Shown here: positions 9,901 to 16,155 of the stretch, in pieces
Position numbering within the stretch: the stretch's first letter is position 1
Layout: every line of letters starts with the position of its first letter
From: Clostridia bacterium
Lineage (GTDB): Bacteria > Bacillota > Clostridia > TANB77 > CAG-508
Length of the DNA: 64,000 nucleotides
Assembly: GCA_017939755.1 (NCBI GenBank)
Contig: JAGBAJ010000051.1
Coordinates: forward strand, 1 to 64,000
Direction: 5' to 3'
Translations under genes and position numbers: made by a program
Notes under the pieces: generated by a model
Seen by the model: only the letters and a program-made list of their open reading frames with translations
Database searches by the model: none
Told to the model about the DNA's origin: nothing

Positions 9901-10740
9901 AAATTTGACAGTAAAACTATGGACGAATTAGACTACAGAGATATTAAAGTTCAATTTAGAGTAATTGAGCCAAATACTTCAGACAGAATTCTAATTAACT
10001 ATGCACAAATATCAGAAGAAACAGATTCAAGTGGTAAAATTGTTAAAGATAGAGACTCTATACCTAATGTATGGAATGAAGGTGAAGATGATCAAGATAT
10101 TGAAAAAATTAAATTATTATACTTTGATTTAGCATTAAGAAAATGGGTAACAAAAGCTGTTGTAGTAGAAGATGGACAAACACACGTATTTGAAACAGGA
10201 CATAAGGCAGAAGATGATCCAGAAGAAGTAGTAAAAGTTGATTTAAAGAAGAGCAAGCTAGATAAAGTAGTAGTTAAATTTGAATATCAAATTAGAGTAA
10301 CAAACCAAGGAAAAATTGGTGGATGGGCTGATGAGGTAACAGATCATATTCCAGATGGACTAAAATTTGAACAAGCTGATAACCCAATATGGACACCAGT
10401 TAATGAAAATACAATAGTAACAGATGAACTAACAGATGTATATTTAGAGCCAGGAGAAAGTACAGAAGTTACAGTAGTATTAACATGGATTAATTCAGGA
10501 GATAATTTAGGTATAAAGAATAATATTGCTGAAATTAGTAAAGATAGAAATGAATATGGAGTACCAGATATAGATTCTACACCAGGAAATTACAAATGGG
10601 GAGAAGATGACATAGACGATGCACCAGTAATGCTAGCTATTAAGACAGGATCTGAAATAATAATGTATGTAATATTAGGGTTAGGAGTAATGGCGATAAT
10701 AGGTGCAGGAGTTGCAGTAATTAAATGTAAAGTATTATAA
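913..10740 (+). CDS. Giant multidomain cell-surface adhesin with DUF11-like and SpaA/Cna-B-like repeats
   Basis: This protein of about 3275 residues has an N-terminal signal/membrane segment (about 8-25) and a ribosome binding site AAAGGAGAACGATT before ATG. Residues about 50-270 resemble a thioester adhesin domain: a YCVQTG cysteine near 91 and a VQ motif near 228, called tentatively. Three DUF11-like repeats follow (starting near 432, 665 and 910). Each begins D-[IL]-[AS]-L-x-K, contains YNEG and DYLP motifs, and the first three end in acidic DDDD linkers. SpaA/Cna-B-like beta domains run from about 1190 to 2840, and two more DUF11-like repeats start near 2843 and 3071. The C-terminus reads AIKTGSE, then a hydrophobic span (about 3247-3268) and a short basic tail. 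This looks like a sortase signal with IKTG in place of LPxTG. Lys and Glu/Asn in such domains often form isopeptide bonds. It is probably a very long surface stalk; the ligand is unknown. Confidence 0.85.
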   Translation: MKGRINKALVFFVVIGLIISIVAIKNILPIKVSQNIQNIEQQPKAAMTIIDTITGWNNRVWSYAAHYGPSNEMAWGFYDTNSTNKYNNIYCVQTGKGVSNSDTYYVYDIYNLDSDSITKYFENETNYRHFLYILENMYLVGRTGAEKEYMENVLLNKIKEVTGEDCESNYNNMLSEINGLGIVDGSDAKSTPDVNKIAYMLWKNGSRQRNDFVTLDRRDNYLGTVQRYMLQSYIKQKDGKLGVNPAVNKYKWHYYKYEGQYNNKGKVPTNAQTYADALLKMLEEGFNNDTYDINKYKNFDESNTYINKDSAVYDETNNRIGPFTVVNPNGYSISVSYLKYGETNQEYDIVDENGSIVDISSKTEEKNFYLKLKNTLDGTNTLSANFYIDFGDVPTARIFIPKKDTAQIMTSVDRAHKFKNVQWTMKVDTMKADIALKKYIYAVNGSIDAVPARLESIDLSPLKNRTDHNAIYNMNKTPVEVNVGDIVTYAIQLFNEGEINATAEEITDYLPNHMRFVSAYTDFDAVHTPGYDGSNNITNSGTSNNIKIKNPNTDYIAPYDESDTQETFKNKSQTIYIDCKVLPSDNYIYTNVSEITEYRIERGSDIDSDSTNWQAPARSRDNLEWQNYSNGHSDENPTWFDNGFHNFGGQEDDDDFDKIIIKHIDLALTKRIEGKLDQGTEVMLVPEGSTIDKSRIEISGYNEVKNGQYEDLLYNMNKKVAKVEREDQLVSVITVYNEGHIDGIVKEITDYLPTGLNFTDEDREKTQELNGDNISFRYNKYKRLLTITINNGDGIKLNNIDEYEDSCSKFEVKIVTSVSKSASGRLFNSAAITDYGYKGTDGTYYKAYTQGVDKDSYAMQDANMLKNKHKAEYNAEEAVDSNLTQINKNVLQYQDDDDVDVVEVDYNPNFDLSLRKYIYKVEKNFYSDELIDEQDESKGYKKYSIEYKNRIPVINENSLNVLNSTGTAEYYHDKLKVHTEKDDLVTYRIRVYNEGKGNDYYGRATEITDYLPEGLQFVSLENGSDANWSAEASGNTIKLKYSGEKILPTDSIEILSKINKANDVRSGLNRNEEISDEDESIYNEYKDYDEHEYYQEVGIICRVTSSEEYKIITNRAAITGREAYEKVYTDETNYNLVFREGVEDRDNLKPDVLENPNLDNWYRLNVINEGTPELYYPGDEDDDDFDTIYVDTYKVKIIKSNGTDNMPGVELKVIKYRSISNPKQNFEKLELSELETSVKDNGVGEYISTAPTTMLENDVYIVKEIKSVEGYYNPFEGKYIKFSLRGGNRVSANYRIVDSQAVYIGIYEDNGDDDYTNDTLIKYDFRDPNSEYNNVNFYYNYDNELSITILNDKIESSGKYTINLHKYGENNKEIEGVQFDVSGKFNNEDYVTIPSTGKKLESKIGGVKVIPDSYTSEYIDIKPETYSIPDELVINEDSIKEGAVDSDGNLVDEKYYIGLEGKEIRLKINKNFEENKNNRYYYVESLDVSVDGNKLEDRNNSFTYEEDNGTSIRIDVIKNMDSTSIDIRIWNPTIVKNGKYNVNIIKFKKGSTTPVEGVHFLANAYINGKNETIAGEDSPITTKTTAVPVKENVEILEEKIKENDTYTITEKDVGTNTDICVGINKPIELIVEKDIDKTDTKNWEFFVKKVTMKIGNEKVVADEDGETITFDNGAEVTIKYNSTTKTIEIAVTNPKKEGSFELNLVKYIKGETTPEGEPKPLEGATFDITISDKVGKREGLVTDSDGRIPTIEGIEIDAENKEYTITVEETGVPTGYIGLAEPITFKAVSESQGDKYVLKVQEKTEIGNYFDYEVRPGEIFIEVENRAEPEIHKGVKTSVHNQDSGYDKNEKQKWIINSSIPTGIEDYTKYIITDTIDPEKKVNSEKRIQFINEDNPAANVSVKILGTDGAPEQALTEGVDGDYKVTFNKDTKELMITFINGDEFIGGKELPENRILEITYETQFALDDDGNIIGINQEIPNQAHLTFNGNGAEEDSHKDSEEPEVHTGGVGVRKTDRDSEEPLVGARFRLTRTQEAADEAIRILQENQGKSQQEIEKALEGVDFVRMYNEDGTIGDVWEVETDSEGKARFEGIEFGGDAEGKYSQTNHEITKFPIFEYTDWSAVKSDYYIVEVYVPEDYVLLKSSIHAEVRPSNYTNDYVLEEYKDIENHKVVEDGEYLVSIKKNGKYVDGEVVKTEGIPEVRFEAKRKVNRLKNDKNEKFENLTTAGQDAIVTDATGYASLGSEVTMKKESKDVQDIYIIKEKSIPETSKYLLGFTGEITLKINKDIMWSDDRESVTNIVKSIEMEVEGANAVKVNDLKYTAKVTKDGQELELVAEFNQKDNILELTIENPHKKGEFDLDIIKVIKGTNPAKALSGAGFKISIKDDDGNFVTDKDGNAIDGSKEYFVGTEGENKGKLSIEDINIKEAGINYNIEIEESTVPAGYIGIGQPIKYTATSVVYADKLGLNKDTKTISNDVKVKVEEGQVWIDVQNKPEPVIHKGVKYVENQDSGYDKNEIQTWVINSSIPTGISDYTKYVITDTIDPDITDNDKKRIAFINEENPASNVIVKIKGTNTVFTAGKEYSVAFDTNKKELKVTFIDGNKFSGVKYLTENSTLEITYKTQFTLDDNGNIIGLNQSIPNQAELNYNGNGKEEKTKKSEIPEVHTGGVGVFKYDDANKNGKYDEGEKALEGAHFRVTESESEAQKAVSIILKYEAEGKSKEELEEALKEIDFVKEKSSEGKETGKAIEVVTGKDGKAVIEGLEFGEDAIDKVKVEFTGVDGAPVYKYKWDEAETKYYIVETETPHGYLTLDHEEEVIVRANNYDNLDLTKYYELANKSKIYDLSLRKFITHVNGVDRDGKKIDRNITDRIPRVTLTDEFKDEENDKVTTAKYEHTKEPVVVQQGNIVTYTIRIYNEGPEDAYASIVKDDIPDGVEFVQYTEGDGSVNDEYRWKLVDDKDNEVTDASKAKYIITDYLSMEQGEIGEDGRNSNLLKKFDSKTMDELDYRDIKVQFRVIEPNTSDRILINYAQISEETDSSGKIVKDRDSIPNVWNEGEDDQDIEKIKLLYFDLALRKWVTKAVVVEDGQTHVFETGHKAEDDPEEVVKVDLKKSKLDKVVVKFEYQIRVTNQGKIGGWADEVTDHIPDGLKFEQADNPIWTPVNENTIVTDELTDVYLEPGESTEVTVVLTWINSGDNLGIKNNIAEISKDRNEYGVPDIDSTPGNYKWGEDDIDDAPVMLAIKTGSEIIMYVILGLGVMAIIGAGVAVIKCKVL

Positions 10741-10870
10741 AATAAATATATTAGTAAATAATAGTTCAGTTTAGTGCAGATTATAGCTATTTATAAAATG
10801 TTTACTATTTAAGGTTAAAATTTGAAATTTTAAGCATAATTATAAATTGTGTAAAGAAAGTAAAAAGTAT

Positions 10871-10906
10871 AAAAACCTCTTTTGAATAAAATCAAAGGAG
10901 GTTTTT
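10871..10906 (+). terminator. Rho-independent terminator of the giant adhesin gene
   Basis: AAAACCTCTTTTGA pairs with TCAAAGGAGGTTTT over a six-base loop and is followed by a T run. The 130 bases between the stop codon and this hairpin show nothing else recognisable. Confidence 0.8.
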
Positions 10907-11109
10907 ATGAATTTATGAAAATACAATGAAAGCATAATTATTAAAAACATTATACATATATACTAAGATATTATAAAAATAATATATAAATAATTCACCA
11001 AAAGGACATGATTGTATGTTAAAATGCTTTGGCAAAGGAGATTTTAGTTTGAAATATTTTTTCATAACTATGTGCCTTTAATTGAAACATGGAAGGAATG
11101 AAACTTTAT

Positions 11110-11799
11110 ATGAATAATATTATATTAGACTATACGTTAATAATAATATCAGCAGTAATATCTCTAGCGGCACAAGCATATATCAGCCACAACTATAAAA
11201 AGTATTCAGAAAAATATTGCGAGAATGGCGTAAGTGGAGAAGAAGCTGCAAGAAGAATATTAAATCACAATGAACTTCAAAGTGTAGAAGTAAGGCCTGT
11301 TGCAGGACAATTAACAGACAACTATAATCCTAAAAATAAAACAGTTAATTTGTCTGAGGGAGTATTTGCAGAAAAATCTATAGCATCTATAAGTGTAGCT
11401 GCACACGAATGTGGTCATGCAATACAAGATAAAAATGGATACTTATTTTTAAGAATAAGAAAAGCAATAGTACCACTTGTTAATTTTGCTTCGTATGCTG
11501 GATATATAGCAATAATGGCTGGTATATTTTTATCAATGCTAAACTTACTAGAATTTGGTATACTTATGGAAGTAATAATCCTAGTATTCCAGCTAATAAC
11601 ATTACCTGTAGAGTTTAATGCATCAAATAGAGCATTAAAGCAAATAAAAGAGCTAGGGTTACTAAATGAAAGCGAATATAAGGGTGGAAGAAAAATGTTA
11701 ATATCTGCAGCTTTAACATATGTTGCATCAGTTGCTACTGCAATATTACAAATTTTAAGACTTCTACTTATTTTAAGCAACAGAAGAAGAGATGATTAA
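11110..11799 (+). CDS. Membrane zinc metallopeptidase (YugP family)
   Basis: This protein of about 229 residues begins with a membrane segment. It carries the zinc-protease motif HECGH, preceded by the family stretch SVAAHECGHAIQ, and then three further hydrophobic spans ending in a basic tail (SNRRRDD). This arrangement is that of the YugP-type neutral zinc metallopeptidases of Firmicutes; the two His bind zinc and the Glu is catalytic. The substrates are not known. ATG 11110 is preferred because GGAAGGA (11091-11097) lies upstream; in-frame ATGs at 11089 and 11098 overlap or precede that site. It stands alone between the adhesin terminator and a convergent Sel1 gene, with which it shares a bidirectional terminator. 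Confidence 0.88.
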   Translation: MNNIILDYTLIIISAVISLAAQAYISHNYKKYSEKYCENGVSGEEAARRILNHNELQSVEVRPVAGQLTDNYNPKNKTVNLSEGVFAEKSIASISVAAHECGHAIQDKNGYLFLRIRKAIVPLVNFASYAGYIAIMAGIFLSMLNLLEFGILMEVIILVFQLITLPVEFNASNRALKQIKELGLLNESEYKGGRKMLISAALTYVASVATAILQILRLLLILSNRRRDD

Positions 11800-11803
11800 G
11801 CTG

Positions 11804-11837
11804 TTTTTGGGGATGTTTTTTACAGCGTCCCCAAAAA
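11804..11837. terminator. Bidirectional terminator between converging genes
   Basis: TTTTTGGGGA and TCCCCAAAAA form a 10-bp stem with T runs on both strands. The stem overlaps the last codons of the Sel1 gene on the minus strand. Confidence 0.7.
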
Positions 11838-13190
11838 TTGCTTTGCTTCTGGTATTTTATCTTTTACTTCTTCCAGCAATTCAATTGCTTTACTAATATC
11901 TTTATTTACATTTGCCTCAATATTTCCGTGTGCGTAGTATTTTGTTGCTAAATTATAGTTAGCCCATGGGCATAATGTAAATTGAGTGCTGTCGCTTGCT
12001 TTTGTATAGTATTCAAAGGCTTTTTTTATATCTTTTCGCCCAACTATGCCATGGTAACAATATTCTCCAAGTTTGTTGTTGCTCCAACTATCGCCATTAT
12101 CAGCTGAAATCTTGAAATACTCCACTGCTTTTTTGTAATTTTTTTCTTTTTCGTATATGGCTCCTAAGTTATTATAGGCGTAGATGTTTCCTTTTGATAT
12201 TGCCATATTAAAGTATTCAATTGCTTTTTTCTTGTTAGATTTTATGTGTGGTATAGTACCATTTAAAATTGCTATACCTATGCTGTTATAAGCGTTTGAG
12301 CAATTTAGTTTTCTTGCTATGTTAAAATATTTTAATGCTAAATATAAATCCCTCTTAGATTTATTTCCAATACAACCATTGTAATACATATAGCCAATTG
12401 CCCAGTTTGCTACAGGGTGGTTGTATTTGGCGGCAGTTAAATAGTATGTATATGCTTTTTCGTACCTAGGCTTGCCAGATATTATTCCATAGTACTCCAT
12501 AGAAGCCATTTCAAAACACGCCAGAGGATTTTGTTTATCTGCAAGTTGTTTAAATGCTCTTAGCGACCATACTCCGGAATTTAGTTGAATTTGTATATAG
12601 TCACGAATATCTTTCATTGAGATATTCGTATTGTAGATACTTTGCTCAATCATGTTATTTATATTTTCTTCTATGTGTATAGGTTGTTTTTTTTCTAAAA
12701 TTACATAGGATAGTATATTTATAATAAAATTATATAAATCGTTACTATTTAATAATTTTAATAATTCATTTGATGTTTTAATTGATATGTCTGTATCATT
12801 TTTTGATATAGAGTAAAGCCTTTCACATACATTTTTTAGTTTTTTGTTAGAATTTATATGTTTAATTCCAAAATTATTTGCTGTAATATCTTCATCTTCT
12901 AATAAGATTATAATTTCTCGCATTATTGGAATAAATATTTTTGAATTGTTGCTGAAAGATTCTTTTAATGATTTAAAATAATTTTTATAAATAACATTAA
13001 TAGGGCGAAGACCAGTGCAGTAATTATTTACTGTACTATCAGCAATATCTTCAGCATTAAATATTAATCCAAATAAGTCTGCCTGAACAAAGTTCTTATT
13101 TAAAGCTTCTTCTTTTATTATTCTAAAAACATTTCCCAAAGATAAATATTGATCATTGGTATTTAACCTAATAAAATTTTTATTTTTCAT
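11820..13190 (-). CDS. Sel1/TPR-like repeat protein
   Basis: This cytoplasmic protein of about 456 residues has at least five Sel1-like (SLR) repeats in its C-terminal half. They are recognisable from recurring A-x-x-[WY]-x-[LI]-G-x-[MI]-[YF] and KKA-[IV]-EYF patterns, for example NWAIGYMYYNGCIGNKSK and AYNNLGAIYEKEKNYKKAVE. The N-terminal about 220 residues are helical and not assigned; residues 10-60 could include an HTH-like fold, but this is weak. Sel1 repeats are protein-binding solenoids, often in regulatory scaffolds. Start chosen at the ATG at 13190 because GGTGA lies seven bases upstream; a GTG at 13202 is possible. No signal peptide is seen. Confidence 0.8.
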   Translation of the reverse strand: MKNKNFIRLNTNDQYLSLGNVFRIIKEEALNKNFVQADLFGLIFNAEDIADSTVNNYCTGLRPINVIYKNYFKSLKESFSNNSKIFIPIMREIIILLEDEDITANNFGIKHINSNKKLKNVCERLYSISKNDTDISIKTSNELLKLLNSNDLYNFIINILSYVILEKKQPIHIEENINNMIEQSIYNTNISMKDIRDYIQIQLNSGVWSLRAFKQLADKQNPLACFEMASMEYYGIISGKPRYEKAYTYYLTAAKYNHPVANWAIGYMYYNGCIGNKSKRDLYLALKYFNIARKLNCSNAYNSIGIAILNGTIPHIKSNKKKAIEYFNMAISKGNIYAYNNLGAIYEKEKNYKKAVEYFKISADNGDSWSNNKLGEYCYHGIVGRKDIKKAFEYYTKASDSTQFTLCPWANYNLATKYYAHGNIEANVNKDISKAIELLEEVKDKIPEAKQFLGTL

Positions 13191-13709
13191 AACATTCACC
13201 ACGCTCTATTACTAAATTTTACTATTTCCAATAGGGTTTAAAGAAATAGAATTTTACATATATTATAAAATAAAATAGTAAAACAATCAATGAATTGCAT
13301 GTGAATTATAAAATATAACGTGAATTAATGTGAATTGACACAGAGCAATAATGGTACTACAATGTACATATGCAAAAAAATTCAGTTAAAATAGCAAGTT
13401 ATAAATCACAGCCAATATTGTAGAGTAGTGTAAAAGGTATTATATTATAAAAAATGTAATGACGCGCAGTTTGGAAGCTTTTAGAATATATTCTCATGGC
13501 ACATATCAAAGCGAGGGTAAAAACATATTCACACCAGTAAGTACGGGCGACCAGTAAGGAATGGAATTTTTTATAATATAATACCTTTGGAACGGATAAC
13601 TATAAAGCAGTGAACAGTAACAATAGCATAAAAGATTGTGTTAAATTGATGTAAAACTATATTAAGATAATTACAAAATTGGATACAAGTTATCCCTAAA
13701 TTTAATGAG
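13191..13709. other. Gene-free region with repeats
   Basis: This is 519 bases without a convincing gene. It holds three GTGAATT copies around 13311-13346 and a long inverted-repeat element (13433-13588). A region before the hydrolase gene probably contains its promoter, but no clear -35/-10 pair was found. Confidence 0.5.
13433..13588. repeat. Long inverted-repeat element, 23-bp perfect arms
   Basis: The arm 13433-13455 (AAAGGTATTATATTATAAA...) is an exact reverse complement of 13566-13588. The 110-base core is noticeably less AT-rich than its arms. There is no protein-coding frame and no obvious target-site duplication. Confidence 0.8.
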
Positions 13710-14501
13710 GTGATTAAAATAAATATTAAAATAAAAAATCTGAATATAAATTATATAAGAATGGGAGAGGGAAAGACTGTCCTTATACTTCCTGGTTGGG
13801 GAACCAATATAAATGTATATAAAAATATGGCAGATTCAATTGCAACATATGCAAATGTAATCTGCTTGGATATGCCAGGATTTGGGGAGTCAGAAGTTCC
13901 AAAAGAAGCTTGGGATTTAGATGAGTATATTGATTTTATTATTGAATTTATAAAATCTCAAGATATAAAAGAGCTCGATTTAATTGGGCACTCAAATGGC
14001 GGTAGAATTATAATAAAAATGATGAACAGGCAAGACTTAAATTTTAAAGTTGGCAAAATAATTCTTATAGGAAGTGCTGGAATAGTACACAAAAAATCTT
14101 TGAAGGTTAGGTTAAAAGTAAAGAAATATAAGATTGGCAAAAAAATCCTAAGCAACAAATTAGTAAAGAAAATCTTTCCAAATGCACTTGAAAAATTTCA
14201 AAAAAATGCAGGATCTGAGGATTATAGAAATTCTCCACCAGTACTAAGACAATCAATGGTAAAATTAATTAATGAGGATTTAAAGTATTGTCTTCCAAAT
14301 ATAAAAGTGCCAACACTTCTTATATGGGGAGAAAAAGATACTGCTACACCTATTGAAGATGCATATTTAATGGAAAAAGAAATTCCAGATGCAGGACTTG
14401 TAAAAGTAGAAGGATGTACACATTATGTTTTTTTAGAGCAACCTGCATATGTAAATAAGATTATTTATACATTTTTAGGAGGTAGTGTGAAAGATAATTG
14501 A
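13710..14501 (+). CDS. Alpha/beta hydrolase of the cell-wall operon
   Basis: This is an alpha/beta hydrolase of about 263 residues. The nucleophile elbow is GHSNGGR; the acid is in WGEKDTATP and the catalytic His in GCTHYVF. An oxyanion-side motif (LPGWGTN) follows the first strand. Such hydrolases often precede membrane-anchored MurF and Ddl in Clostridia, but the substrate is not known. The start is uncertain: the in-frame GTG at 13710 lies inside the apparent ribosome binding site GAGGTGATT. A non-canonical ATA or ATT codon shortly after (13719-13722) would be spaced better, and the next ATG (13761) would remove a conserved first strand. The last five codons (SVKDN, stop) are supplied by the repeated leader element at 14484. 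Confidence 0.82.
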   Translation: MIKINIKIKNLNINYIRMGEGKTVLILPGWGTNINVYKNMADSIATYANVICLDMPGFGESEVPKEAWDLDEYIDFIIEFIKSQDIKELDLIGHSNGGRIIIKMMNRQDLNFKVGKIILIGSAGIVHKKSLKVRLKVKKYKIGKKILSNKLVKKIFPNALEKFQKNAGSEDYRNSPPVLRQSMVKLINEDLKYCLPNIKVPTLLIWGEKDTATPIEDAYLMEKEIPDAGLVKVEGCTHYVFLEQPAYVNKIIYTFLGGSVKDN

Positions 14502-14555
14502 TTTTTCGGATTTGTTCCACTGGGTCTATAACTAAAAGAAATGGAGGTTAAAATG
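14484..14555 (+). repeat. Repeated 5' leader element, copy A (before murF)
   Basis: The 5' module AGTGTGAAAGATAATTGA (14484-14501) and the 3' module CTAAAAGAAATGGAGGTTA (from 14532) match those of three other copies at 33795, 45928 and 55497. The spacer here is about 25 bases. The 3' module contains the ribosome binding site of murF, and the 5' module provides the stop codon of the hydrolase. Confidence 0.8.
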
Positions 14556-16100
14556 AAATATATTTTAATAATCGAATTTATAATTAATTCAATATTACTA
14601 TTATGGTTCCATATGCATATGTTCCAGCTTAATTCATATTTCTTTAAGAAGAATATGCATTGGATGAAAAAAAATAAAACTAAAATAATTATCCAGTTTT
14701 TACTAATTGCTATATCGTCAGCGTTTGCTCTAATTGGAAGCACATGGGCATCAATAATAGGGGCGATAGGCCTTGGTGTATCAATTTTATATAATTTTCC
14801 AAAAGGAAAAAAGAAAATTCCATTAAAGCTTACAAGCAGAGTTAAAAGAATGTTCACAACAGAGCTCATTTTAATTATTTTGGGAATGTTTATAATGGGA
14901 ATTCAAAATTATATATTAGAAAAATTAGCAATTGTAAATGTTGTTTCATTATTTTTATGTATGATTGCTAACATAATAAATTCTCCAATTGAGGCAATGG
15001 TAAGACAATGGTACATAAATGATGCAAAGAAAATTTTAAAGAGCTGCCCTAATCTTATAATTATAGGTGTAACTGGAAGTTATGGAAAAACAAGTGTTAA
15101 AAATTTCCTAGGAAAAACACTTTCTGCAAAATATGAAGTATTAGTAACACCAAAAAATTACAACACTACAATGGGCGTTGTAAGAACAATAAGAGAAAAC
15201 TTGAAGTCAACACACCAAATATTTGTATGCGAAATGGGAGCAACAAAGGTAGGAGACATCAAAGAAATATGCGATTTGGTAAAGCCTACATATGGAGTTG
15301 TTACATCAATAGGTCCACAGCATTTGGAGAGCTTTAAATCAATTGAAAATGTAATAAAAACAAAATTAGAGCTAGCTGATAGCGTAAAAGCAAATGGAGG
15401 AACTATATTTTTAAATTGCGATAATGAATATCTAAAGAAACAAAATTTAGATATGGATGTTATAAAATATGGCGTAAATGATGAATCTTTAGATTATTAT
15501 GGATACAATTTGGAATCATCAGAAAAAGGAGTTTCTTTTAATGTAAAAGATGCAAATGGAAAAGGAATTTTATTTACAACACAGGCAATCGGAAGGTATA
15601 ACATTGTAAATATAATGGCAGCTATAGCGGTTGCAAATAAATTGGGTGTTAAGCTTGAATCAATGGTATCTAGAGTTAGAGAAATAAAGAATGTTGACCA
15701 TAGATTACAACTATTAAACAAAGGTGGAATAAATGTAATTGATGATTCATATAACTCAAACCCAGTAAGTTCAAAATCAGCAATCGATACACTAGGAGAA
15801 TTTAAGGGGACAAAGATAATTGTAACACCTGGACTAATCGAATTGGGTGATAAAGAAGATCAATACAACTTTGAATTAGGTGAATATATTACAAAAGTAT
15901 GCGACTACGTATTTTTAGTTGGAAAGAGCCATTCAAAGAAAATATTGGAGGGAATTCAATCAAAGAAATATCCAGAAGATAAAGTGTTTGTGGTAGAAAG
16001 CCCACAAGAGGCAATGCAAAAGATAGTTACACTGGGTATAAAAGATAAAATAACTGTTTTATTAGAAAATGATTTGCCAGATAACTACAATGTAAAATAA
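14553..16100 (+). CDS. murF: Membrane-anchored MurF-type UDP-MurNAc-tripeptide:D-Ala-D-Ala ligase
   Basis: This protein of about 515 residues has about four transmembrane segments in the first 130 residues. A Mur ligase follows with ATP-binding loop GVTGSYGKTS (about 172), a central domain with CEMGA and HLESF motifs, and a C-terminal domain with DDSYNSNP. DDxYNANP-type motifs are typical of MurF, which adds D-Ala-D-Ala to the UDP-MurNAc peptide using ATP. The N-terminal membrane part is extra compared with classical MurF but is seen in clostridial homologues. It lies directly before the D-Ala-D-Ala ligase gene that makes its substrate. ATG 14553 is chosen because GGAGG is six bases upstream; ATG 14541 overlaps that site. 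Confidence 0.9.
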   Translation: MKYILIIEFIINSILLLWFHMHMFQLNSYFFKKNMHWMKKNKTKIIIQFLLIAISSAFALIGSTWASIIGAIGLGVSILYNFPKGKKKIPLKLTSRVKRMFTTELILIILGMFIMGIQNYILEKLAIVNVVSLFLCMIANIINSPIEAMVRQWYINDAKKILKSCPNLIIIGVTGSYGKTSVKNFLGKTLSAKYEVLVTPKNYNTTMGVVRTIRENLKSTHQIFVCEMGATKVGDIKEICDLVKPTYGVVTSIGPQHLESFKSIENVIKTKLELADSVKANGGTIFLNCDNEYLKKQNLDMDVIKYGVNDESLDYYGYNLESSEKGVSFNVKDANGKGILFTTQAIGRYNIVNIMAAIAVANKLGVKLESMVSRVREIKNVDHRLQLLNKGGINVIDDSYNSNPVSSKSAIDTLGEFKGTKIIVTPGLIELGDKEDQYNFELGEYITKVCDYVFLVGKSHSKKILEGIQSKKYPEDKVFVVESPQEAMQKIVTLGIKDKITVLLENDLPDNYNVK

Positions 16101-16155
16101 GGTTATAGGTAAACCACATAAAACCTAAAATTTTAAAAGTGAGGATAGATAGATT

